This document shows positions 44,952-53,415 of a DNA stretch of 64,000 nucleotides, piece after piece. Source of the DNA: JASHPR01 sp963844655 (lineage in GTDB: Bacteria > Actinomycetota > Actinomycetes > Streptosporangiales > Streptosporangiaceae); NCBI GenBank assembly GCA_963844655.1, contig CAWJPA010000007.1:1-64000 (forward strand), given 5' to 3'. The notes under the pieces were generated by a model that made no database searches, was not told where the DNA came from, and worked only from the letters and a program-made list of their open reading frames with translations. Position 1 is the stretch's first letter. Every line of letters starts with the position of its first letter. Position numbers and translations under genes: made by a program.

Positions 44952-45560
44952 TCACGCATTCTGCGTGGCTGCCGTCCGGCGAGCTGGGGCTGCGTCGAGG
45001 AGGGTGGCCGCGGCGGCGCGGGCTGTGGCGGCTGCGGCAGGGTCGTGGTCCATCCGTGCGGCTTGCCCGCTGCCGTCGTAGAGCAGGTGCAGCTGGCGGG
45101 CCAGGGCTTCGGGCTCGAGCACGTCGGCCTGTGCGGCCAGGTCGGTCAGCAGTGCGCGGACCCAGCGGCGGTAGGCCTCGGCGGCCCGCTCGGTCAGGTC
45201 GCCGGGATGGGATTCCGCGCTGGCCCGGGCGAATGCGCAGCCGCGGTAGTCCGGCTGGGCGAACAGCTCTTCCTGGCCTTCGAACACGGCCAGCAGGCGC
45301 TCACGCGGGGTGTCGTAACGTTCCACCGCCTGCGTGATGCGCTGGGTGACGCTGGAGTGGCGGGACTGCAGGTAGGCGCGGACCAACTCGTCCTTGCTGC
45401 CGAAAGTGTTGTACAGCGAGGCCTTGGCCACGCCGGCCCGCTCGATGATGCGCTCGATGCCGACCGTGTGCACGCCCTCGTTGTAGAACAGCTCGTTGGC
45501 CGCGGCAAGCAGCCGCTCGCGCGCCGACGGCCGGAACGCGCTGGTTTCCTGGACAGCCAT
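44952..45560 (-). CDS. TetR family regulator of the adjacent MFS exporter
   Basis: ATG 45560 is favoured (GGAAGG 11 nt upstream); GTG 45572 would be four residues longer. TetR helix-turn-helix: ARERLLAAANELFYNEGVHT and AKASLYNTFGSKDELVRAYL. C-terminal ligand domain with CAFARASAESHPGD. Downstream of the MFS gene on the same strand; matching palindromes lie in front of each gene, suggesting feedback repression. Confidence 0.9.
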   Translation of the reverse strand: MAVQETSAFRPSARERLLAAANELFYNEGVHTVGIERIIERAGVAKASLYNTFGSKDELVRAYLQSRHSSVTQRITQAVERYDTPRERLLAVFEGQEELFAQPDYRGCAFARASAESHPGDLTERAAEAYRRWVRALLTDLAAQADVLEPEALARQLHLLYDGSGQAARMDHDPAAAATARAAAATLLDAAPARRTAATQNA

Positions 45561-45577
45561 GACGATGGCCACCTTCC

Positions 45578-45593
45578 TAGACAGACTTGTCTA
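45578..45593. promoter_or_regulatory. TetR operator candidate before tetR
   Basis: TAGACAGACTTGTCTA: arms TAGACA and TGTCTA around GACT. It overlaps the MFS stop codon and lies 17 bp upstream of the tetR start. Confidence 0.65.
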
Positions 45594-46973
45594 TTCTATG
45601 GTCTCGGCTGCGGCGGTGCGGGCTTCCGCAGCGCGGCGGGGCCGGTTCCTGAACAGGCCGAACAGGGCCAGCGCGGCCAGCGCAATCACTGCGGCGCCGT
45701 AGTAGCGGGCGGTGCTGATCAGCCCTCCGCCGTGGACGACGCCGAACCCGGCCAGTACAGCGGGCACGCCCAGCCCGAGGTAGGACACCACGTACAGCAG
45801 TGAGACCACCCCGGCCCGCTGATGCGCCGCGGCCAGCGGGACAACCATGCGGATGCCGCCCTGGAAGCCGCTGCCGAAGCCGGCGCCGGCGATCGCGGAT
45901 CCTGCGAAGAAGATCACCGCAGACCCCAGGCTCACCGCCAGGACGGTCACGGTCACGCCGGTGATCAGGGCCAGGATGCCGAACAGCATTACCATCCGGG
46001 CCGGCGCCCGGCGCAGCACGATGATCGCGGCGACGGCCGAGGCGGCCAGCACGAACAGGCTCAGGCTGCCCAGTACCACCTCGCCCGAGCCGGTCAGCGC
46101 GTGCACCAACGCCGGGCCGAGCGCGCCGTAGAGCCCGGCCAGCGCCCACACCGCGAACAGCACGGGCGCGGCAGTCAGCGCTTGGGCTCGCAGCGGCCGT
46201 GGCAGGGTGATCTCCGGCCGCACGCTGGCCAGCGCGCCCGGTGCCCGGGTGACCGTCTCGCGCATCACCGCGATGCTGACCGCCTGCAAGACGAGCACGC
46301 AGATCAGGGCCAGGTAAATCAGATGAGTGGGGTCAGGCAGGAAGCGGACCGCCAGCGCGGACAGGATCGCGCCGCTCGCGCTGCCCATACCCGGCGCCGC
46401 CGCATTGGCGAACGTGCCGAGCTCGCGGTCCATGTCCAGCATGGCCGCGCCGATCGCGCCCAGAGCCGCGCCGGTGGACAGGCCCTGGACCACCCGGGCG
46501 CCCAGCAGCGCGGGGACCCCGGCGGCGGTAGCGAAGATCACTAGCGAGCCCGCGTGCACGGCTATCGCGGTCAGCAGCACCGGCCGACGGCCAACGTGGT
46601 CCGACAGCTTGCCCAGGGTCAGCAGGCCGACCAGCACCGCCACCGCGTACACCCCGAACACCACCGTCGTGGTGATCGGCGTGAAGTGCCACTGGGCTTG
46701 GTAGATCGCGTACAGCGGAGTGGGGGCGGCGGAAGAGGCCAGAAGCGCCACGATCAGCGAAGCCAGCACAAAGACCGCCGGCCGGCCGCTGAGCCGCCGG
46801 CTGCCCCGCCCGCGCAGCCAAGGCCGCCGTGCGGACGGATCAGGCGGGAGCGCCGCAGCGGCCTCGTCCGCCGGACGGCGGGCCGGCCGGATCTGGGTAC
46901 TCACGGCCCGCTCCGCCTGATGCGTGGCCCGCGCGATGCCTGCTCTGGACCCGGCACCGTAGTGCATCGTCAT
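45591..46973 (-). CDS. MFS transporter (DHA1-like)
   Basis: A 460-residue protein with about 12 helices after a 60-residue Arg/Pro-rich N-terminal extension. Motif A is LGKLSDHVGRRPVLL; VVQGLSTGAALGAIGAAMLD is the helix 4-5 region. Likely a proton-driven efflux pump. Followed 30 bp later by its TetR regulator. The start may lie further in, since the extension is unusual; the frame is open to 46973. Confidence 0.88.
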   Translation of the reverse strand: MTMHYGAGSRAGIARATHQAERAVSTQIRPARRPADEAAAALPPDPSARRPWLRGRGSRRLSGRPAVFVLASLIVALLASSAAPTPLYAIYQAQWHFTPITTTVVFGVYAVAVLVGLLTLGKLSDHVGRRPVLLTAIAVHAGSLVIFATAAGVPALLGARVVQGLSTGAALGAIGAAMLDMDRELGTFANAAAPGMGSASGAILSALAVRFLPDPTHLIYLALICVLVLQAVSIAVMRETVTRAPGALASVRPEITLPRPLRAQALTAAPVLFAVWALAGLYGALGPALVHALTGSGEVVLGSLSLFVLAASAVAAIIVLRRAPARMVMLFGILALITGVTVTVLAVSLGSAVIFFAGSAIAGAGFGSGFQGGIRMVVPLAAAHQRAGVVSLLYVVSYLGLGVPAVLAGFGVVHGGGLISTARYYGAAVIALAALALFGLFRNRPRRAAEARTAAAETIE

Positions 46974-46996
46974 CTCCGCTTACCTGCCTCACTGAG

Positions 46997-47038
46997 TAGA
47001 CCGGTCTGTACAAGCAAGATGCTAGACAGACTGGTCTA
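46997..47038. promoter_or_regulatory. TetR operator candidates before the MFS gene
   Basis: Two related palindromes: TAGACCGGTCTGTA at 46997 and TAGACAGACTGGTCTA at 47023. The second differs by one base from the site in front of tetR at 45578. Confidence 0.65.
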
Positions 47039-47075
47039 ATCAGTCAAGGGGCTTGGGAATGATGGATGCTCGCTG

Positions 47076-47342
47076 GAGAGGTACCTCGTCGGCTTCTGGA
47101 TCATCTCGGCCTTCGACCCCGACGTGGCGCTCAAGCTTGCCACCGAGCAGCCGAAGGCCCGCAATCGTAAGGTCACGGTGCGGCGCTACGCTGCGAAAGC
47201 CGCCGGCCGCGCCTCGGCCGGCGCAGGTCCAGCGATGGCTTCGACGAGCCGGATCGCTCACAATCGGCACACCAGAAAGTCCTGGAAGGAAATCTGGGAG
47301 GCGGTGTCGGGTCGGGGCAGAGAGCGTTCGTTGGAGGGTTGA
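47076..47342 (+). pseudogene. Truncated YCII-family paralogue
   Basis: The frame from 47076 reads RYLVGFWIISAFDPDVALKL, then PKARNRKVTVRRY, matching the C-terminal third of the intact YCII protein just downstream (EYLAGFWIMEAADLDVALRL). The N-terminal DGPF part is absent. A leftover of a tandem duplication. Confidence 0.65.
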
Positions 47343-47385
47343 GCGGCCGCCCATGAGGGGTGCCGAACCACAGGAGATGATCGGG

Positions 47386-47709
47386 ATGCAGTACCTGGTT
47401 TCCGTGATCGCCGACGCGACCGACTCCGACACCCCGGAGGAGCAGGCTGCGATCGACGTGTTCAACGACCGGCTCCAGGCGGAGGGCCACTGGGTCTTCG
47501 CCGGCGGCCTCGGGTCGCCCAGCTCGGCCACCGTCATCGACAACCGGGGCGAGGAGGCGATGTTCAGCGACGGGCCCTTCGTGGAGTCGAAGGAGTATCT
47601 CGCCGGCTTCTGGATCATGGAGGCCGCCGACCTCGACGTGGCGCTCAGGCTCGCGGCCGAGGGGTCGAAGGCCTGCAACCGGAAGATCGAGGTGCGGCCG
47701 TTCCTGTGA
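47386..47709 (+). CDS. YCII/DGPF-domain protein, ECF42 partner
   Basis: A 107-residue protein starting at ATG 47386 (GGAG upstream); ATG 47377 is possible. The DGPF motif occurs in FSDGPFVESKEYLAGFW. Proteins of this kind are the standard genomic partners of ECF42 sigma factors; biochemical role unclear. Its stop overlaps the sigma gene start. Confidence 0.9.
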   Translation: MQYLVSVIADATDSDTPEEQAAIDVFNDRLQAEGHWVFAGGLGSPSSATVIDNRGEEAMFSDGPFVESKEYLAGFWIMEAADLDVALRLAAEGSKACNRKIEVRPFL

Positions 47710-48938
47710 GCGACGTCGACGTCAGGGAGGTGATCACCCAGACCCACCACGAGGAGTGGGCCCGGGTGGTCGCCGCCTTGACCAGGCGGTTCGGTGACCT
47801 TGACATCGCCGAAGAGGCGGCGGCCGAGGCGTTCGCGGCCGCCGTTGAGCGGTGGCCGGCCGACGGCGTGCCGCCCAACCCCGGCGCCTGGCTGACCACC
47901 ACCGCCAACCGCAAGGCCATCGACCGGATCCGGCGCGAGAACAAGCGCGACGACAAGCAGAAGCAGGCTCAGCTGTTGTATGACGACGACCCGCCCGAGA
48001 CTCCCGGTGCCATCGGCGACGAGCGGCTCCGGCTGATCTTCACCTGCTGTCACCCGGCGCTCGCGATGGAGGCCCGCGTGGCGCTGACGCTGCGCATGGT
48101 CGGCGGCCTGACCGTGCCCGAGATCGCCAGTGCCTTGCTGGCCAAGGAGACCGCCGTAGAGCGGCGGATCACCCGTGCGAAGGCCAAGATCAAGGTGGCT
48201 CGCATCCCCTATCGGGTGCCGTCCGCGGCGGATCTTCCGGCCCGCGTCTCCGGCGTACTCACCGTCCTGTTCCTCGTCTTCAACGAGGGCTACCTGGCGA
48301 CCGGCCCCGGCACCGATCCCGTACGTCACGACCTGACCGCCGAGGCGATCCGGCTCACTCGCCTGATCCGTGTCCTCATGCCGGAGGACGGTGAGGTGGC
48401 CGGGCTGCTGGCGCTGATGCTGCTCACCGAGGCCCGTCGCACCGCCCGGGTGTCGGCCAGCGGCGAACTGGTCACCCTCGGCGAGCAGGACCGTGGGGCC
48501 TGGGACGCGGCGCTGGTTGCCGAGGGCCACCGGCTGGTGCGCGAGCGCCTGGCGGCCGGGGTGGCTCCGGGTCGCTACCAGATCCTCGCGGCGATCAGCG
48601 CCGTGCACACCTCCGCCCGCGACGCACGCGACACCGACTGGTCGCAGATCGTCGCCCTCTACGACCAGCTCGTCCGCCTGGACCCCTCGCCGATCGTTGC
48701 CCTCAACCGGGCCATTGCGGTCGCCGAGCTCGACGGCCCGGAGGTGGCACTGGCGGCCGTCGACCGTCTTGAGGACAGGCTGGCCGGCTATCACGCCTAC
48801 CATGTAACCCGCGCCGACCTGCTGCGGCGGCTGGGTCGCAGCCAGGAGTCACGCGCGGCGTACGACAAAGCCATCGAGCTGGCAGAGAACACTGCGGAGA
48901 CCGCCTACCTGACTCGCCGCCGGGACCAACTGGGGTAG
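47706..48938 (+). CDS. ECF42-type RNA polymerase sigma factor
   Basis: A 410-residue sigma factor, much longer than a usual ECF. Region 2 (LDIAEEAAAEAFAAAVERWP, PGAWLTTTANRKAIDRIRRE), region 4 (LRMVGGLTVPEIASALLAKE) and a long C-terminal extension with TPR-like helices (LDPSPIVALNRAIAVAE, RRLGRSQESRAAYDKAIELA). The extension replaces an anti-sigma factor in ECF42 systems. Coupled to the DGPF gene (4-bp overlap). Confidence 0.93.
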   Translation: MSDVDVREVITQTHHEEWARVVAALTRRFGDLDIAEEAAAEAFAAAVERWPADGVPPNPGAWLTTTANRKAIDRIRRENKRDDKQKQAQLLYDDDPPETPGAIGDERLRLIFTCCHPALAMEARVALTLRMVGGLTVPEIASALLAKETAVERRITRAKAKIKVARIPYRVPSAADLPARVSGVLTVLFLVFNEGYLATGPGTDPVRHDLTAEAIRLTRLIRVLMPEDGEVAGLLALMLLTEARRTARVSASGELVTLGEQDRGAWDAALVAEGHRLVRERLAAGVAPGRYQILAAISAVHTSARDARDTDWSQIVALYDQLVRLDPSPIVALNRAIAVAELDGPEVALAAVDRLEDRLAGYHAYHVTRADLLRRLGRSQESRAAYDKAIELAENTAETAYLTRRRDQLG

Positions 48939-48986
48939 CGCCCGCGGGTCCCAGTTAACCTCCCTGCCCGCTGGAGAATGGGATCC

Positions 48987-49137
48987 GTGAAGCACGAGTA
49001 CGAAGCCAAGTTCCTATCCGTTGATGTCGTCGGCCCGGTTCGGCAGCGTCGACGAGATCTACAAGAGCGAGACGGGGCGTGACATCCTCACCGAGCCGAC
49101 CCTGCTGTTCAGCAGCGCAGACAGCACCGGCCCGTGA
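48987..49137 (+). pseudogene. Internally deleted CYTH-domain protein
   Basis: GTG 48987 begins VKHEYEAKFLSVDV, the N-terminal ExExK signature of CYTH (class IV adenylate cyclase/thiamine triphosphatase) proteins. A second frame then reads FGSVDEIYKSETGRDILTEP before stop, resembling the end of such proteins. Around 130 central codons are missing. Confidence 0.6.
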
Positions 49138-49221
49138 CTGACCTCCGTCCCAGGACTTGCTGCCAGCGGGCGGCGTAGGCGACATGGCACCACCTAAGTA
49201 TGACTGCGGTAGGCTTCTGGT

Positions 49222-49449
49222 ATGACTACTAAGTTGGCTGTGAGTCTGCCCGACGAGTTGGCTGAGCAGGCGCGGCAGGCTGTGCGCGACGGCCGGGCAG
49301 CCTCGGTCTCGGCCTACATCGCCGATGCGATGGCGCAATCGGCGCGGACAAGGTCAATCTCCCGCCTGGTCGCTGACATGCGGGCCGAGGACGGGCGGCC
49401 GAGCGAGGAAGATTACGCGTGGGCTCAGCGGGTGCTCGGAGTCGAGTGA
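49222..49449 (+). CDS. Ribbon-helix-helix-type antitoxin
   Basis: A 75-residue protein: TTKLAVSLPDELAEQARQAV and SVSAYIADAMAQSA form a ribbon-helix-helix; the acidic C-terminus (MRAEDGRPSEEDYAWAQRVL) would bind the toxin. Start ATG 49222. Overlaps the PIN toxin gene start (GTGA), which identifies it as an antitoxin. Confidence 0.88.
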   Translation: MTTKLAVSLPDELAEQARQAVRDGRAASVSAYIADAMAQSARTRSISRLVADMRAEDGRPSEEDYAWAQRVLGVE

Positions 49450-49826
49450 CAGGCGCGATCACCTTTGATGCCGGCGCTCTCATCGCTATTGAGCGCCGCA
49501 GCAGGCGGATGCAGGCTCTCCTAGAAGAGATCGACCGGCATGACTGGCAAGTCGCGGTGCCCGCGGGTGCCGTTGCTCAGGCGTGGCGCGGCGGACCGGG
49601 GCAGGCGCGGATCGCCGCACTGCTCGGCGACGAGCGCACGGAGGTCGTCGCCCTGGACGACCTGGTCGCCCGCGCCGTCGGCCTGCTGTGCGGAAGGTCG
49701 GGCCATGCCGATGTGGTCGATGTCTCGGTTGCCCTGTGCGCGCGGCAGCGGAACCTGCATGTCGTCACCTCCGATCCAGAGGATCTGCGTGCAGTCGATG
49801 ACACCCTCATCCTGCACGTGCCATAA
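49446..49826 (+). CDS. PIN-domain toxin
   Basis: A 126-residue PIN ribonuclease from GTG 49446: AITFDAGALIAIERR with the first Asp, and Asp residues in HADVVDVSVALCA and VVTSDPEDLRA. Where many VapC toxins carry a Glu, the segment reads VAQAWRGG, so the metal site may be slightly altered. Second toxin-antitoxin pair within 7 kb. Confidence 0.88.
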   Translation: MTGAITFDAGALIAIERRSRRMQALLEEIDRHDWQVAVPAGAVAQAWRGGPGQARIAALLGDERTEVVALDDLVARAVGLLCGRSGHADVVDVSVALCARQRNLHVVTSDPEDLRAVDDTLILHVP

Positions 49827-49976
49827 AGGCACTGTCGGACACGGCGAGACTGAGCTGGACTCGGTAAGACAAGATCCAGAACATGCGTAACACCGACCAG
49901 CCCTGCCTCCGCCCGCACAGACATATGGCGGGCAGTGACCGGTCTCCGCGGTGCCGGCAAGCAGAGAATCGGCAGG

Positions 49977-50954
49977 TCAGCGGCCGATCATGCGCATCTG
50001 AGCCTCGTTATGATGCTCGCCGGCGGCCGGGGTGAGGGCATCGAGCCTGGCGATCTGCTCGGCAGACAGCAGCACGGCATCGGCGGCGCTGTTCTCCTCA
50101 AGGCGGGAGACGCGCTTGGTGCCGGGAATGGGCACGATGTCGTCGCCCTTGGCCAGCAGCCAGGCCAGTGCCACCTGTGCGGGCGTCGCGCCGGCCTCGG
50201 CGGCGATCGCTGTGACCTCCTGAGCGCTGCTCAGGTTGTGCTGGAAGTTCTCGCCGGTGAAGCGCGGATTGGTCACCCGGAAGTCGTCGGCCGCGAACTG
50301 GTCGGCCGAGCTGATGGTGCCGGTGAGGAAGCCCCGGCCCAGCGGGGAGTAGGCCACGAAGCCGATGCCGAGTTCGCGCAGCAGCGGCAGCATCTCTGGC
50401 TCGCAGTCGCGGGTCCACAGCGAGTACTCCGACTGCAGCGCAGTGACCGGGTGGACCGCATGGGCGCGGCGGATGGACGCCGCCCCGGCTTCCGACAGGC
50501 CAACGTGCCGGATCTTGCCCTCGGCGACCAGGTCGGCCAGGGTCGCGACGGTGTCCTCGATCGGGGTGTCGGGGTCGACCCGGTGCTGGTAGTACAGGTC
50601 GATGTGGTCGGTGTCCAGGCGGCGCAAGGACCCCTCGACGGCCGTGCGGATGCTGGCCGGGCTGCTGTCAAGGGATCCGGCCGGTCGGCCGGTGTGGGAG
50701 ATCAAGCCGAACTTGGTGGCCAGGACGGCCCGGTCGCGATGGCCTCTGAGGGCCCGGCCGACCAGTTCCTCGTTGGTGTAAGGCCCGTAGACCTCGGCGG
50801 TGTCGATGAGGGTGACACCCAGGTCCAGCGCACGGTGGATGGTGCGAATCGACTCGGCGTCGTCGCTGCCTGCGCCGGTGTAGGAGGAGGACATGCCCAT
50901 CGCGCCGAGGCCGATGCGCGCGACATCCAGGTCACCGAGCCGGACGTGCTTCAT
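49977..50954 (-). CDS. Aldo/keto reductase
   Basis: A 325-residue TIM-barrel oxidoreductase of the AKR11/13-like group. Catalytic tetrad: Asp and Tyr in LIDTAEVYGPYTNEE, Lys in LATKFGL, His in YYQHRVDP. NADPH-binding end IPGTKRVSRLEEN. ATG 50954 follows GGGAGATCAACG. Reduces aldehydes or ketones in the cytosol; stands alone. Confidence 0.93.
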   Translation of the reverse strand: MKHVRLGDLDVARIGLGAMGMSSSYTGAGSDDAESIRTIHRALDLGVTLIDTAEVYGPYTNEELVGRALRGHRDRAVLATKFGLISHTGRPAGSLDSSPASIRTAVEGSLRRLDTDHIDLYYQHRVDPDTPIEDTVATLADLVAEGKIRHVGLSEAGAASIRRAHAVHPVTALQSEYSLWTRDCEPEMLPLLRELGIGFVAYSPLGRGFLTGTISSADQFAADDFRVTNPRFTGENFQHNLSSAQEVTAIAAEAGATPAQVALAWLLAKGDDIVPIPGTKRVSRLEENSAADAVLLSAEQIARLDALTPAAGEHHNEAQMRMIGR

Positions 50955-51227
50955 CGTTGATCTCCCGTTCTGCGGTGGTTGCCGAGCTGATTGTCCACCA
51001 CGCGATCTCACCATCCGGTCCGGCCGTCGATACGTTCTCTGAGCGACCATCTTGATAGCAACTGGGCGGGCCAGAAGTATTCTAAAAGGGCTGAATCACC
51101 CGCCCGGCCGAGGGCTTCGCGCGGTCGCCGAAGGTGATCCGGCTCATGCGGTGATCGCTTCAGCCGACGGCCAGGCGGGAGGGCGTCAGGTGCGGCTTTC
51201 CGGAAGCGCCGTCCGGGGCGGTCGGGA

Positions 51228-52862
51228 ATGAGGGAAAGCTTCGCCACCGTGCTTGAGACGGTGGCGGACGTCCGCGCTGACTTCACAGCCGTCACGCACG
51301 GGGATCGCAGCCGGACCTGGCGGCAGCTGGATGACCGGGCGTCGCGGCTTGCCGCGTTCCTGGCGGGCTGCGGGGTCGGGACGGAGAGCCGGGTCGCGAT
51401 CGCGCTCTACAACGGCATCGAGTACCTGGAGACCGTTTTCGCGGTGCTCAAACTGCGGGCCATCCCGGTCAACGTCAACTACCGGTACCAGCCCGAGGAG
51501 ATGCTCCACCTGTTCGAGGACGCGCAGGTTACTGCCGTCATCTTCGACGCGTCGCTGGGCAGGCGCGTGGTCAGGGCGCGGGCCGGAATGCGGACGCTGT
51601 GCACCCTCGTGCAGGTTGGCGACGCGACCGCCGGGCCACCCGGGCCCTCTGTCAGCTCTTATGAGCGGGTCATCGAGACTGCCGCGCCGCTACCGCGTGA
51701 GGTGCGGGGCGTGGACCACTGGCTCATGTACACCGGCGGCACCACGGGCCAGCCCAGGGGTGTGCTGGTCCGCCATTCGTGGCTGTACCCGGTGGCCTGT
51801 GCCAACGGCTTCCTGCTCATTGGCGAGCCGTTTCCCGATTCGCTGGACGCGCTGCGCACGGCGACCCAGCGGCTGAGCGCACGGGGCTACGCCATGGTCT
51901 GCCTGCCGGCGCCGCCGCTGATGCACGCGACCGGCATGTACACCACGCTGGGCGCGCTGCTGGCGAGCGGCCGGGTGGTCTACCTGACGGCACGCTCCTA
52001 CGACCCTGACGAACTGGCGCGCACCATCGCCCAGCAGAGTGTGGACACGGTCTCGATCGTGGGGGACGTGTTCGCGCTGCCCCTGGCCGACGCGCTGGAC
52101 CGGGCGGCGCGGGACGGACGGCCCTACGACCTGTCCAGCCTGCGGCGGATCCTGAGCGTCGGCGTGACATGGAGCGCAGGCGTGAAGCGGCGGCTGCAGG
52201 CGCACGGCGACTTTGTCTGCCGCGATCTGGTGGCGGCGTCGGAAGGCGGGCCGTTCGCGGTCAGCGAGACCGGCCGCGGCGACGACGTCGTCACCGCACG
52301 GTTCACGCTGCTGCCCGGCGCCCGGGTCATCGATGACACGGGCTGCGATGTGGTTCCCGGCTCGGGCCAGGTCGGAATGCTCGCCGCGCCGGCCGATGAC
52401 GAGATTGGCTACCTCGGTGACGAGGCTAAGACCGCGGAGACGTTCCGCAGCTTCGGCGGGAGGCGCTGGGTTGTTCCCGGCGACCTGGCCTCGGTCGCGG
52501 CGGACGGCTCGATCACCTTTCACGGCCGCGGGAGCCGGGTCATCAACACCGGCGGCGAGAAGGTGTTCGCCGAGGAGGTCGAGCAGATTCTCGTTGAGCA
52601 CCCCGGCGTCCGCGATGCGCTGGTGGTCGGGGTGCCCGACCGGCGCTGGGGGCACCGCGTGACCGCAGTCGTGGCGCCCGTCAGCGACAGCGGGCTGAGT
52701 GCGGACGATCTGGCCGAGCACGTCGCGGAACGGCTCGCCGACTATAAGAAGCCACGCGGCATCGTGTTCGTGGCTGACGTCCGGCGCAGCCCGTCCGGCA
52801 AGGCGGACCTGCGCTGGGCGGAGACCGTCGCCGCCGCGGGATCTGATGCTGCCGAATCATGA
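51228..52862 (+). CDS. AMP-dependent acyl-CoA synthetase/ligase (FadD-like)
   Basis: A 544-residue adenylate-forming enzyme. The P-loop YTGGTTGQPRGVLV, the A8 region (VPGDLASVAADGSITFHGRG followed by SRVINTGGEKV) and the A10 Lys in SPSGKADLRW are all intact. It activates a carboxylate to acyl-AMP and then acyl-CoA; chain-length class is unclear. ATG 51228 lies 170 bp after a gene-free stretch. No partner genes adjoin. Confidence 0.92.
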   Translation: MRESFATVLETVADVRADFTAVTHGDRSRTWRQLDDRASRLAAFLAGCGVGTESRVAIALYNGIEYLETVFAVLKLRAIPVNVNYRYQPEEMLHLFEDAQVTAVIFDASLGRRVVRARAGMRTLCTLVQVGDATAGPPGPSVSSYERVIETAAPLPREVRGVDHWLMYTGGTTGQPRGVLVRHSWLYPVACANGFLLIGEPFPDSLDALRTATQRLSARGYAMVCLPAPPLMHATGMYTTLGALLASGRVVYLTARSYDPDELARTIAQQSVDTVSIVGDVFALPLADALDRAARDGRPYDLSSLRRILSVGVTWSAGVKRRLQAHGDFVCRDLVAASEGGPFAVSETGRGDDVVTARFTLLPGARVIDDTGCDVVPGSGQVGMLAAPADDEIGYLGDEAKTAETFRSFGGRRWVVPGDLASVAADGSITFHGRGSRVINTGGEKVFAEEVEQILVEHPGVRDALVVGVPDRRWGHRVTAVVAPVSDSGLSADDLAEHVAERLADYKKPRGIVFVADVRRSPSGKADLRWAETVAAAGSDAAES

Positions 52863-53415
52863 TCCGTCCGCAGAGCGAATAAATTAGTACAAAAATGTGC
52901 GAATATACGGCGTCCCTGTAATGACGCAGGTCACGCGAGCTCACGTAGATGCACCTAGGTCGCACGATTTGAGATAGTTATCAGCCCACGGGGGTGCCTT
53001 AATGCCCTTGACTAGAATCAGGCACCTGCGCGCAATGGCTGCGGAGAGAATCGCCCGTTACGCGGATATTTGCGTTCACGATTGAGCTGGCTCCGGGGCG
53101 TCAAGTGAACGGGCGGTCGGCCCGTGAGGGCTGGGCTCCAGGGCTAGCGGGCCGCAAGCCGCGATCGTGAGGCCAGGTCACGGCCACCCAAGAGATCGCG
53201 GCGTCCAGCGCATCTCCCGGAGGCCGCCGATTTTCCCGCACTTCCGGGCAATCTGGGTTAGATGCTCAATGTTGCCTCATTAAAGCCAGAACCGATTGAA
53301 CATGGTCTTTATTTTTTAAAGCACAAGCTGACGTCAGGAGAAATGGCCTCAAATTCGCCTCCCTCGGCGTACGGTTGGCTACGTCTAAAAGGCACCCAAA
53401 GGGAGGGGTTGCCAA
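52863..53415. other. AT-richer intergenic region before the subtilase gene
   Basis: About 550 bp with noticeably lower GC than its surroundings (runs such as ttatttttt near 53308). No gene recognised. It probably carries the promoter and a long leader of the protease gene, whose ribosome-binding site GGGAGGGG is at 53401-53408. Confidence 0.5.

Noticed and set aside
52863..53415. Cyclic di-GMP riboswitch before the protease
   Set aside because: I looked for the GEMM core because of the GGDEF-EAL neighbour but found no matching helices or tetraloop/receptor.
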